NCBI RefSeq assembly: GCF_000001735.4
Contig: NC_003074.8
Location: 5,952,101 to 6,016,100 of the forward strand
DNA length: 64,000 nt
Reading direction: 5' to 3'
DNA from: Arabidopsis thaliana
Taxonomy: Eukaryota; Streptophyta; Magnoliopsida; Brassicales; Brassicaceae
The notes under the pieces were generated by a model, which was not told the origin of the DNA, made no database searches, and saw only the letters and a list, made by a program, of their open reading frames with translations. Made by a program: the position numbers and the translations under genes. Position 1 is the stretch's first letter, and the number at the start of each line of letters is the position of its first letter. Positions 54,662 to 64,000 of the stretch are shown in pieces.

Positions 54662-55903
54662 ATGAGGTCAGAAATCACAAGAGAAACAAAGTTGCTCTTC
54701 GATCTTCCACAGGATGTGATAGAAGAGATATTCTCTAAGGTTCCGGTGACATGTCTAAGAAGAATACGATCTACTTGCAAAAGATTGTACGCTTTACTCA
54801 AAGATCGTGGATTCATCAGAAAACATTTTGCTAAATCAGCAAGGCAGTACCATGCTCTTATGCTAAAGAATTTTAGGTTTTATTCAGTGAGCTTCAATCC
54901 TAATGGAACTGAGATGGACGTGGCTTCCTTGTTTAATGGTGAACGTAGCCTAATCGACCCCTATAGTAGTTCAGAAGCTATTATATCTCAAGCCTTTCAC
55001 TGTGATGGTTTATTGCTATGCACCACCAAGGAAAACCGATTAGTGGTTTTGAACCCGTTTTCAGGGCAAACCAAATGGTTGCAACCACAAAATCGTTGTA
55101 AGATAGATGAGGCCTATGTTCTTGGATACGACAACAGTGACTTGTGCCATAGCTACAAAATCTTGAGTTTTCCGGATCTATACGAACAAGAATTGGAAAC
55201 TATCAAGAATGCAGGGAGGGATCTTGATGTCACTCCCGAAGGCGACTTAGAATTGAAAACCGATGATTTTAGCTCTAATTCATGGAGGAGAAATCTTGGT
55301 GTCACTCCCCACGGCGGCTTAGGATTGAAAATATATGATTTTAGCTCTAATTCATGGAAGAAACTTGATGTCATCACTCCCGAAGGTTGCTTAAAATCTT
55401 ATGGTGTGTCACTGAAGGGAAATGCTTATTGGGTGTACATGTCTAAACGAAGAGGAGTCAACGACTACTCTCTACTTAGTTTTGATTTTTCAACAGAGAG
55501 TTTTCAACATTTGTGTGTTCCCTTTCATCAGGAAGCAGATTGTTTTGGTACTATGGCTCTCTCAGTTGTTAGAGAAGAACATCTTTCGTTGTTATATCAG
55601 AGTTGCGAGACTCTAAAGGTGGAAATATGGATGACCAAAGAGATTGATACAACATTTGTGTCATGGAAAAAGTTCTTAACAGTGGATTTAGAACCTCATC
55701 TACCTCATCTCCTTATGTTTTCGTGTCGCATGAGTTTCTTCATCGACGAGGAGAAGAAAGTTGCCGTGTGTTGTGACAGAGATAACAAGGTACACGTTGT
55801 TGGAGAAGATGAATACAGAGTATCTTCTGGTTTTTATTTTCTAGATTTTGAAGGCATAACATGTTGCCTGACTGTCTTTGGTTATGTTCCAAGATTGGTT
55901 TGA
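54662..55903 (+). CDS. F-box/FBA protein with internal 24-residue repeat, 413 aa
   Basis: SCF-type F-box protein, single exon. The N terminus is MRSEITRETKLLFDLPQ; F-box at about residues 13-57; FBA type 1 domain with VLNPFSGQTKWLQ, LKGNAYWVYM, FDFSTESFQHL, SFFIDEEKKVAVCCD and a shortened end YVPRLV without a basic tail. In the middle of the FBA domain a 24-residue unit ending DFSSNSW is duplicated, which explains why it is 20-30 residues longer than its paralogues. By order AT3G17560 (recalled). Confidence 0.88.
   Translation: MRSEITRETKLLFDLPQDVIEEIFSKVPVTCLRRIRSTCKRLYALLKDRGFIRKHFAKSARQYHALMLKNFRFYSVSFNPNGTEMDVASLFNGERSLIDPYSSSEAIISQAFHCDGLLLCTTKENRLVVLNPFSGQTKWLQPQNRCKIDEAYVLGYDNSDLCHSYKILSFPDLYEQELETIKNAGRDLDVTPEGDLELKTDDFSSNSWRRNLGVTPHGGLGLKIYDFSSNSWKKLDVITPEGCLKSYGVSLKGNAYWVYMSKRRGVNDYSLLSFDFSTESFQHLCVPFHQEADCFGTMALSVVREEHLSLLYQSCETLKVEIWMTKEIDTTFVSWKKFLTVDLEPHLPHLLMFSCRMSFFIDEEKKVAVCCDRDNKVHVVGEDEYRVSSGFYFLDFEGITCCLTVFGYVPRLV
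55220..55393 (+). repeat. In-frame tandem repeat inside F-box gene
   Basis: Unit one (about 55220-55290) encodes LDVTPEGDLELKTDDFSSNS then WRR. Unit two (55291-55361) encodes LGVTPHGGLGLKIYDFSSNS then WKK. A partial third starts at 55364 with LDVITPEG. The unit is about 72 bp and keeps the frame. Confidence 0.9.
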
Positions 55904-57312
55904 ATCCGGCAATGTAATTCTTTTTTGTTTCCTTTGTTATGTCCCTAGGCTATTGTGAGACCAGTTTTTATTTTATCTTTAAAATCTCATCCGTGGCTTC
56001 TTTCCTAGAGCTTATAAGATAAAAGTTAATTATATGCTTTTCTTTATCAATTGAAGCGAAGGTGACTAATTTAAGGCCCCAAAATGTTTCTTTTGCATTT
56101 TTGTATCCATGTTATAATAGTTAGAATCTTTATAACATGGAAACGTGAACGAAAACAAACAATCGGAGCCTATGTTATGGTTCAACTTGCCCAGTTTTGA
56201 ATCTGAATAGTTTTACTCATTTGTTGTGTTTTAGTAAACGTTGACATATAGATATGAAGATAGATAATGATGGCATCTTTAGGATCTAATTAATAAATTA
56301 AGATGCAGAATGAGCATTTAAGGATAAGATATATCCATATGAAGACATCTTGTGTGTCTCTAATAATAATTGCACACTGCTTTTTTTTGGCTAAAGTGTA
56401 CTGATGCAGTGATGCTCTTATAAGAGCAAACTAGAGAGAAGTAAGTTTGCAATGCTTTTGTTTTTTTGGTCCTGAGACACAATATTGGCATCTTCTTTAA
56501 CAACGTTGTTATTGTCACATCTAAATATGATTTCAAAAAGAAAAGAAAAACTTAACATTCTTGTTAGGTATAGTCTTTTTTTTTTTTGTAAAAAGCCAAA
56601 TACAAAACATATTTTCACATTAATCTTACCTCTTTGGTAAAAGAAAAGTCTATCAAACGGATCAAACTAGATGCGCACATCCATGAAAACATTGAAGATT
56701 AAGAAAACGCAGTCAAGTTGGGAAAGCATAAGTAGATTAAAACAAATAACATTTTTGAAAATCGAAAACTCAGATGCAACGAATTTGTTTTGGTAAACCG
56801 GTTAGATAAATTTTGGTCCAAACAAACCAACCATTTAGAGTGTTAGCTGATAAGTACATTACTTGTGTATCAAAATTATACCTAAATAAATCTTCATTGC
56901 TTTGTTTCACAGGAGAAGACACGAATTCTCACTTTTTCTTCGCCTGATCTTCACTCTTCTTCGATTGTATAAGCTCTTCTTCTATCTAATCCTTGTTCTG
57001 CGATTGTTCTAAATATTTGATCCTGTTTAGGTTCGATTTCGTGTTCCATCATCGTCTTCTAGGGTTTAACTGATCGCCTTGATCTCCAATGCTTCGATTA
57101 TATATTATTCGGCTAGTTAGGTTTCGGTTTTTGGTTCAGTTTTGATCCAGTTTCCTCCATAGTTGTGATAATGAGTTTTAATCGTTGTTTCATTGCTTTT
57201 GTATCTGCTTTCTCCAAGTTGTTAGTGTTAAAGCCCTAATTAATATCTAACATACTGTTGCTTTCTTTCTTATGTAAAATCAGGTCAGAAACCACAAGAC
57301 AAACAAACAAGG
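55904..57312 (+). other. Spacer and leader of the last F-box gene
   Basis: No gene. From about 56910 the sequence looks like a transcribed leader (CT-rich). A likely leader intron starts near 56968 (GTATAAGC) and ends at a CAG at about 57282-57284. Just before the ATG lies sequence homologous to the first codons of the paralogue at 54662, but with ATC in place of ATG. Confidence 0.5.
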
Positions 57313-58458
57313 ATGTTTACCGATCTTCCACGAGATTTAGAAACAGAAATACTCTCAAGAGTTCCCGCCACATCTCTACAAAAATTGAAGCCTACTTGCA
57401 AACGGTGGTACACTTTATTCAAAGATCCGGAATTCCTCAAGAAGCATGTGGGTAGAGCGGAAAGGGAGGTGATTTCGCTGATGAGTCTCAGGGTTTATTC
57501 ACTTAGTGTTAATCTCTCTGGAATCCACAGCAGCGTTGAAATGACAGGTATGTTAAACAGTCTCAAGGATTCTGAAGATGTCAAAATATCTGACATCACT
57601 GAGTGCAACGGTTTATTATTGTGCACCACCGATGACAGTAGACTTGTGGTTTGGAACCCTTATACTGGTGAAACCAGGTGGATCCCTTACAAATCCAACT
57701 CACCTTATGAAATGTACCAGAAGTTTGTTTTGGGATACGACAACACCAATAAATCTCGCTATAGCTACAAAATCTTGAGGTGTTACCACGGCTTGATCGA
57801 CTTTGGTTATGAGTTTGAAATCTATGAGTTTAACTCTCATTCATGGAGGAGATTTTATGACAACTCTCCTAATTGTTCCTTTGAATCTAAGGGCGTGACA
57901 CTGAAGGGCAACACTTACTGGTTTGCTTCAGATACTGAAGGCCGCCACATCATACTCAGGTTTGATTTCGCAACAGAGAGATTTGGACGTCTCTCTCTTC
58001 TTTATCAGAGTGGTGGTTATGTTGATAATGTTGTGGAAACTGGGGTTTTATCGGCTGTTAGAGAAGAGAAACTTGCGTTGTTATATGAGAGGTTTGATGA
58101 GCTGAATGATTCATCAGAGATGAAGATATGGGTGACGAATACTAAAATCGTCGAGGCCAAAGACTTGTCGTGGAGCGACTTCTTGGTAGTGGATTCCTCT
58201 AAATTTATGGTAACAAGGATGACGAATGTGATGAGTTTCCTGGTGGACGAGGAGAAAAAAATGGTGGTGGTTTGTGATACAGACATTGATCAACATATGA
58301 ACAGATTTTACATTGTCGGAGAGGATATATACAAAGAAGTTTATAAAGATATTGCACAGGGATGGTTTTCCTATTGGCCACTTCTCATCAGTTATGCTCC
58401 AAGTCTGGTTCAAATTCAGCAAGGTAAAGTGATTCCCGGAGGCAAAAGAAAAAGGTGA
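57313..58458 (+). CDS. F-box/FBA protein, 381 aa
   Basis: SCF-type F-box protein, single coding exon. The F-box is at about residues 2-46 ([20 protein letters not shown] onward); FBA type 1 domain with [90 protein letters not shown], and a short basic end GGKRKR. It is closer to the 48.7/50.7 kb pair (shared EAKDLSW and LVDEE/LLDEE) than to the 31-35 kb genes. By order AT3G17570 (recalled). Confidence 0.88.
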   Translation: MFTDLPRDLETEILSRVPATSLQKLKPTCKRWYTLFKDPEFLKKHVGRAEREVISLMSLRVYSLSVNLSGIHSSVEMTGMLNSLKDSEDVKISDITECNGLLLCTTDDSRLVVWNPYTGETRWIPYKSNSPYEMYQKFVLGYDNTNKSRYSYKILRCYHGLIDFGYEFEIYEFNSHSWRRFYDNSPNCSFESKGVTLKGNTYWFASDTEGRHIILRFDFATERFGRLSLLYQSGGYVDNVVETGVLSAVREEKLALLYERFDELNDSSEMKIWVTNTKIVEAKDLSWSDFLVVDSSKFMVTRMTNVMSFLVDEEKKMVVVCDTDIDQHMNRFYIVGEDIYKEVYKDIAQGWFSYWPLLISYAPSLVQIQQGKVIPGGKRKR

Positions 58459-59539
58459 TTAGTCAATTTAACTAGATCACTAGGGTTGTCTCTGTTTAGT
58501 TTATAAACAGATTTCCTTTGTTTATCTCTTTAGTCCTCTTTTGCTTTTGGAACTAGGTTTTGGTGATCTAACTCAAATGCTTTCTTTATGTGTGGTTTTT
58601 AGTCACTTTCACATCAAAAGAGCAATCCAATTATGATTTTTTCATAAATATGTGTGAGTATGTAAATACCAAAGCTGAAGAGATGAATGAAAAAAGTAGA
58701 GAGGGATAATTAGACTGGTGAATATATCATCACATATACAACCTTAATTAGTGGTACTTGAGACAAATATATATCTCTTGGAGAACACACAACAAAAATG
58801 ACAAAATATCATTGAAACTTACATTTGTAGAATAATCAATATTGGATATTGCAAATCGATCATTTACACACAAAAATATAAAAACACAAAAGCTGAAGAT
58901 TGAAGAATATAGTTTGGTAGTAAAGACATATGTCTGATTATTTTAGGACTAAAGATATGATGCAAACTATCATACTTTAAATACTATAATTTATTTATAC
59001 TTGTAAATTAATTAAACTATATAATTGAAGCCCCACTTCCGCATACATGCAAAGTATGAGAATTTATTCTCACTCTCAAAAGGAGTTCTTCACTTTTACA
59101 GCCACGCATCCATCGGTCGGTCACCGATGCATTTTCTTTAGAGAGTAATGTTATTTTAAATCTCGTATCGATCATATTGTATGTAAGCTATATACGAATG
59201 TGTACGTACTTGTTAAGAGCATGTTATAATTTATATACACGAGAGGTTGTACTTGTAAATCCCCATTTCTTAGCTACTTCCTATATTCTCGATTTCTTTT
59301 TTCTTTTTTTTTTTGAATTTTATGTTAAATTAAATTCAAAAAGAAATGGCCAAAGTTGTTACAACAAGTGCTACTGAGAGTTTAAGATTTTTAATCTAAA
59401 TCACAATAAGACTTTATGAAAGAGTTTCCTCGCTTAAGATATTATATTCTCTCTTTCTACCTTCCTATAAATATGTGACCTTAAATGTATACATATGTTC
59501 CAAATAGTGATTTTACGTATAACTATAAGATATATCGAG
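58459..59539 (+). other. Spacer and promoter of small gene
   Basis: AT-rich. The first ~120 bp resemble the 3' flank of the other F-box genes (TTTAGTTTATAAACAGA). CCTATAAATATG at about 59464-59475 is a TATA box for the small gene at 59540. Confidence 0.55.
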
Positions 59540-59782
59540 ATGGGTAAGAGCAAGAAAATGTCAACATTATCAGTGATAAGAGCTTTATTACCGTGCTGTT
59601 CGAACAGTGGAGATGATTGGAGCGACGAAGGAGTGATCATAAGGTCAAGAATCATGACCAGTGATGAAGATGGTCGGCTTTGGATCGCTGAGCCAGGGGT
59701 CGATAGACGAGCCACTTCTTATATCGCTAGGTTCTACGAAAACCGAGTTTCTGATCCTAACTACAAAACCCTCTCTCCTTGA
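59540..59782 (+). CDS. Small basic/acidic protein of unknown function, 80 aa
   Basis: Not recognised with certainty. Single exon; the protein begins MGKSKKMSTLSVIRALLPCC, then DDWSDEGVIIRSRIMTSDED, and ends DRRATSYIARFYENRVSD plus PNYKTLSP. The tail motif (D-R-R-A then IARFYE) is reminiscent of the DUF761 C-terminal motif of plant proteins; this is a by-eye resemblance. An in-frame ATG at 59495 lies about where transcription should start given the TATA box at 59466, so the ATG at 59540 is preferred. It has a Cys pair near residue 20 and no membrane span. A short leader supports a real gene. Confidence 0.6.
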   Translation: MGKSKKMSTLSVIRALLPCCSNSGDDWSDEGVIIRSRIMTSDEDGRLWIAEPGVDRRATSYIARFYENRVSDPNYKTLSP

Positions 59783-62700
59783 ATTGTTTTCCATGCGCTT
59801 CCTTGTCTCTTTTTTCTTTTCTTCATGTTTTGTATTCCTTCGCTCTTCATGTTTTTTTTTTATATATCTTATGTAAAGTTCATGGTAAAATAATAACTTA
59901 TTCCACCCTGTGTTTGTTAGAATTATGTTTTAGTTTCTGTTTGTTGATATATATGAGATTTAGAAGGAGTTGACTTCCACCGTCTTTAAAACAAAAACAA
60001 AATCATTCTAGTTATTTTCTCATAGATGTTTTCATTTTTAGAGTTACTTGATTTTTACTTCAAATTTCTTTTTTTATTTCTTTTTTTTGTCATCATTTTT
60101 ACTTCAAATTTCATTATATATCATCACATATAACTACTTTATCTAAAGTTCCTAATTCGATGACAAAGAGAGAGAAGGTTGTATACACAAGAAAATGAGA
60201 GAAATTGTAGCCAAAACATCTCTATTATCCTATGTACAATTTTATTTTTATTCCATTTTCGAGTTTGTTTAGCCTTCCAATTTCATAAAAGAGAAAACAA
60301 CCACATTTCTTATGGGAAAAAATGAAAAAGGAGAAGATGCTAAAACTGTTTTAAAATTAAATAGAAATCCTTAGCCTTAGGCCTGGCTAATTCTGTAAAT
60401 AGTTAAAAAGCCCATGGGCTTTCTTTTGCCGGTTTAAACCATTTTGAGAAACCTTTATCCCTTATTTATTTGTCGGCGTAACAAGTCCACACTGGACCTT
60501 TACTTCAAGTACAGTACAGTAAGAATCACCAACAACCATAGAATATCTTATAATAACTTTATTGTTTTGCAGAAAATGCGAAATAGAAGTCATTAGTCAA
60601 AGTTAATTGAAATATTTAATCTTAAAAACTACAAAAAAACGTTACAGAAACATATTATTTCAAAGGAAAAAGTGGAAAGTGTGAAGGAGAGAAAAAGGGG
60701 AAAGAGGAAGTCAGAGTTGGGGAGCCACCGGAAAAATTCGTACAAAGTCACCTAATTTACGGACCGACCAAACCGCCACTCTGTTTTCATCAGTCAACTT
60801 ACTAACAAACAAACAGTTTAGCTATCATTTTTCTACTTCTTCACTCTTTTGATTTTTCCATTTCAATTTCTTGTTTTCTAAAACGTTACTTCTTGTAACA
60901 GTATTATTGAACTCACCGACTTAAATTTTTCAGAAAATATCGCTAACACCCATCCGGTCAAAATTAGAACGGTCTGTCCGCTGCATTAGGAATAGAACAA
61001 GTTCAAAATTATGACTATCCAATTTTTTGTATCTTTTTCAAACATAAATTTGAAACTGTATATTAATGAACAAAACTAGAAATCTAAGTATATTCGAAGA
61101 TTAGTTGGTTCAGTTCAGTAATCCAAAATATAAGCATGCTTACTCTTTTTACAGTTTAAAATTTAACCATTTGACATCTACCAAAAAAATCCATATAATC
61201 ATCCACTTTTTTGGGTATATTAAAACATCCATATAATCATCAGGATTCGAATTCTGTAAATTGCAGGAATTTAATTTGCCTTGTTTTTTTCTTTAAATTG
61301 TCATGACGGATTTTATAATAGGTAAAGAAAAGTAATAGTAGAAGAAAGAAACCACATCTATAAGTTATGACCAATTATTAACCCCAAAAAAAGTTATAAC
61401 CATTTGATTAAATCCATCGTGTCTCGAGGGTACCTCCGAATGTGTGATCATAGAACCACGAACCAAATCATGTTCTACAAATATTTATATATTAACTTTT
61501 TTCTCCATATAAATATCAAATTAAAAAGTTTTCGAGATAGAGAAAATAATTACGCACCAATGAGCAGGGTCCGTTGGCTGTCATGTGGGATGCTATAAAC
61601 AAATTTAAAGAGGGGAGTCAGATTTGTTTATATTTTGCAGAAGTTATATACATATCTTATATATATAAATTAAAACAACAGATTCTATTGTAACGAGAAG
61701 ATGATACATGCACTGCCACGGTTCCTCTCATGCAGAAGATGCTTTTTAAAGCATTTATTAATTTTAAAATCAACATCAAAACAACAAAATTAAAGCATAA
61801 CTTTGAAGCTACGTTAATTTTACTACTTATTAGTAATGTGTAGGGTTCCCTTTTACTTAAACTAAAGATAAATGTATCGTATATATGCAAAAAGAATCTT
61901 GTAATCTGGTGCGTGGACACGACTAATTTTGATTATCAAAGAAAGAAAAGATTGAGTGCAAGTAAAAAAGAGGAAGAAAGTTTTGTGCAATGCAAAACTA
62001 TTGTTAGTAATTTATTTCAAGAGACTTTTTGTGTACTTTAATAGATCAACTGAATAAGTATACGTAGTGATATATACTTGTAAGAAAAATATATTATATA
62101 TTAATAATTTAACAAAAAATTATAAAATTATAAATACAAAGAGATGTATGAAAAGAGAGTATAGGAGATAGAGAAGCAGAGAAACATGTGGAATTCACAT
62201 GGGCTATTGCTGACCAATCTGTGCCCACCTCAATCCCCTAAGCCATATTGGTCCTTTAAATTTTTTACATTTATTCATAGCCACTAAATTTGATTAACTA
62301 ACTTAACATGCATTAGTTTTTTTTTTTTTTTTTTTTGGTTTTAATGTGAAGAAGTTGTTTTTCTTTTGCTGTGGATTATTATTAACTGGTACCCGTACCT
62401 ACATATCTATATTATTACGTTCTAATACAATTTATTAATAACTGGTAACGGGTACCTACGTACATATCTATATGATTAGTGTGCATCAAGTATCTCTCGC
62501 TCATAACTCATACTAAGATTTTAACTAGGTTTGCTAGATAAGCTATTGAAATGATGATGATCATGGGCTGAAATTAAGAAAGAAAGAAAGAATATCTACA
62601 TTGATGTACTAAATGAAAAAAGGGAGATGGGCACATCAAATAGGAAGTGGATGGGAATGAGAAAATGCAGAAAGCAGCACTTGGAGATTTCAATTGTCAG

Positions 62701-63072
62701 TACCGAGGGGGTGGGAAAAGGCACACTCGTGACTTCATCTTGATTTAGTTCGGTTTGATTTGGTTTGGTTTTGCGTACTATTAGCCTATTACACACAACT
62801 TGTCGAATTGAATGTAAAAGATAGAGAGGAAGAGATCACGTGGGGAGGCATGTGGGAGGGTAGGGAGAGGCCTAAACGATGTTAAATGGATAACAAAAAG
62901 TAAAAAGTTAAACAATGAAAACAAAGTTATGTTTTTTGAAAGCTCCTATCGCGGATCTTGCCTCTTTCTCTCCCCTTTGCTTTAGCATTACTAATTACTC
63001 TCTAGTTTATTAATGATAATAATAATAATAATAATATAAGATAGAGAGAGGGAGAGAGAGTGTGTGTATGTG
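59783..63072. other. AT-rich intergenic spacer
   Basis: About 3.3 kb without a supported gene. Noted: a perfect 16-bp palindrome AAAGCCCATGGGCTTT at 60407-60422, a 20-T run at about 62316-62337, an imperfect direct repeat (62381-62412 and 62435-62472), an (AAT)n tract at about 63015-63035 and a GA/GT-rich tract just before the next TATA box. Confidence 0.45.
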
Positions 63073-63080
63073 TATAAATA
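63073..63080 (+). promoter_or_regulatory. TATA box of the 80-residue basic protein gene
   Basis: TATAAATA, 96-103 bp upstream of the ATG at 63176, follows a GA/GT-rich tract. The inferred start is near 63105. Confidence 0.7.
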
Positions 63081-63175
63081 CACATAACAAGTCGTTCTCG
63101 AGCTCTCTCAATCCGAATCTTTGATTGAAAGAAGAAGAATTACTTTATTTCAAGAATTGAGTAAACACTAAAAAA

Positions 63176-63418
63176 ATGGCATCATGGAAGAAAACAATCG
63201 CAACACCATTCAAGAAAGCGGCAACATTCTTCAACCAACCTCAACAATCACCAAAGAAGGGTTGCCGTGGAAGAATGGATGCGCAAGCCAGGGAAGAGCA
63301 CGAGAAGAGAATGGTTCAAGAGCTTCAAGGAGAAGTCATGGCTTGTGGTTACGACGACGTCCTCGTCATGTGGTCTATTCTTGACAAATCTAACTCCTCA
63401 AATAACCTCTCTTCTTAA
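63176..63418 (+). CDS. Small basic plant protein of unknown function, 80 aa
   Basis: Not recognised by name. Single exon, MASWKKTIATPFKKAATFFN followed by QPQQSPKKGCRGRMDAQARE, EHEKRMVQELQGEVMACGYD and DVLVMWSILDKS. The N-terminal 20 residues could form a basic amphipathic helix. The middle is charged and helical (REEHEKRMVQELQ), and a Ser/Asn tail ends it. A clear TATA box, a purine-rich leader and balanced codon use support it as a real gene. The conserved look of the MACGYDDV..MWSILD segment suggests a plant-wide small family. Possibly nuclear or cytosolic; no signal peptide. Confidence 0.75.
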   Translation: MASWKKTIATPFKKAATFFNQPQQSPKKGCRGRMDAQAREEHEKRMVQELQGEVMACGYDDVLVMWSILDKSNSSNNLSS

Positions 63419-64000
63419 CCCCAAAACCAAACACAAAGAAAAAACGGTTTCATGATCAAACATTTTGTACATATCTTAAAAGCGGTATTAGCCCACCACA
63501 ACCATCTCCTCCTCTTCTTCTTCTTCCTCCTTATCCTTTTTTTTTAAGGTCTAGTGAATATTTTTTCCGGCGAGATATCGTCGAGAATTTTAGATGGTAC
63601 TGTCTTCCCCTTTGATAATCCCTGAAGAGTAAATCACGGTGGGAATGTTTTTTTGTATTTGGAGAAAAAATGTCTTTCTTGAATTCACATATCATTTGTA
63701 TGAGATGATTAGCATTATTTTGAATGAGAATTCAAGTTATTAGTTCTCCATAATGTAAAGTCAGGTATTGACTTAAGTTGCACATGTCATAAATTATCAA
63801 TCAGAAGGAAAAAAAAAAAAAACCATTATTGAGTTCATTACCTATGATGTGTTCCAATGTAACAGTACAATAACTCGAGCCACCGACCATTAATTTTGTT
63901 TGGACCAACTAAAATGATTCTAACAAATTGTAAACTACATAATGATAAGTAAATAGAATTATTTCTTTTCTTTTCTCTTAGAAGAACTTAGAAGTTAGTG
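63419..64000 (+). other. 3' flank of small gene and spacer
   Basis: 3' untranslated region with CTCCTCTTCTTCTTCTTCCT at about 63508-63527 and a poly-T run, then AT-rich DNA. No coding sequence reaches the window end. Confidence 0.5.

Overview
The window is plant nuclear DNA and looks like Arabidopsis thaliana, or a very close relative, on chromosome 3. Genes have many short exons with GT/AG introns, AT-rich spacers and TATA boxes. The gene order is SAM synthetase, PTI1-like kinase, GPK1-type receptor kinase, sugar-nucleotide-transporter-like protein, NPSN SNARE, hAT-derived protein, PHD-finger protein, organellar uL3, CRSH, F-box genes, CIPK1, LEA, F-box genes and an FCP1-like phosphatase. 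That is the order I recall for the AT3G17390-AT3G17580 interval. The match is from memory, not from a search. Several spliced lengths rebuilt here (444 aa CIPK1, 583 aa CRSH, 877 aa hAT protein, 269 aa SNARE, 324 aa uL3) agree with lengths I recall.

Layout. 0-2 kb: SAM synthetase on the minus strand. 2.7-3.3 kb: truncated F-box gene with an extra F-box relic in front. 4.5-6.8 kb: PTI1-like cytoplasmic kinase on the plus strand, convergent with a membrane receptor-like kinase at 7.5-9.2 kb (minus). 10-14 kb: spacer with a long inverted repeat. 14.5-16.9 kb: DMT-family transporter (plus), convergent with the SNARE gene at 17.8-20.2 kb (minus). 20.7-25.4 kb: domesticated hAT transposase and PHD-finger protein (both minus). 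26-29.9 kb: organellar ribosomal protein uL3 and the calcium-activated ppGpp synthase CRSH, divergent from a 295-bp shared promoter. 31-36.6 kb: three F-box/FBA genes plus an F-box pseudogene. 37.2-40.5 kb: CIPK1 (minus). 40.5-47.4 kb: gene-poor AT-rich spacer with a Stowaway-like MITE and a tight hairpin. 47.4-48.3 kb: LEA_4 protein (minus). 48.7-58.5 kb: four more F-box/FBA genes around an FCP1-like phosphatase and its partial duplicate. 59.5-64 kb: two small 80-residue proteins.

The conserved single-copy genes act in separate processes: methyl-donor supply, ABA and calcium signalling, membrane fusion, plastid stringent response and organellar translation. The nine F-box copies (seven intact, one truncated, one pseudogene) are a rapidly evolving tandem family inserted between them. 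All nine lie on the plus strand although the host genes use both strands. Apparent starts that are GTG or TTG upstream of a good ATG (SAM synthetase, hAT, PHD, LEA, phosphatase and one F-box gene) were moved to the ATG. I saw no CRISPR array, rRNA, tRNA or viral gene, and no clearly new multi-gene system. The strongest unexplained items are the 12.9-13.15 kb foldback, the CTD-phosphatase partial duplication, the F-box birth-and-death traces and the tight hairpin at 45.5 kb.
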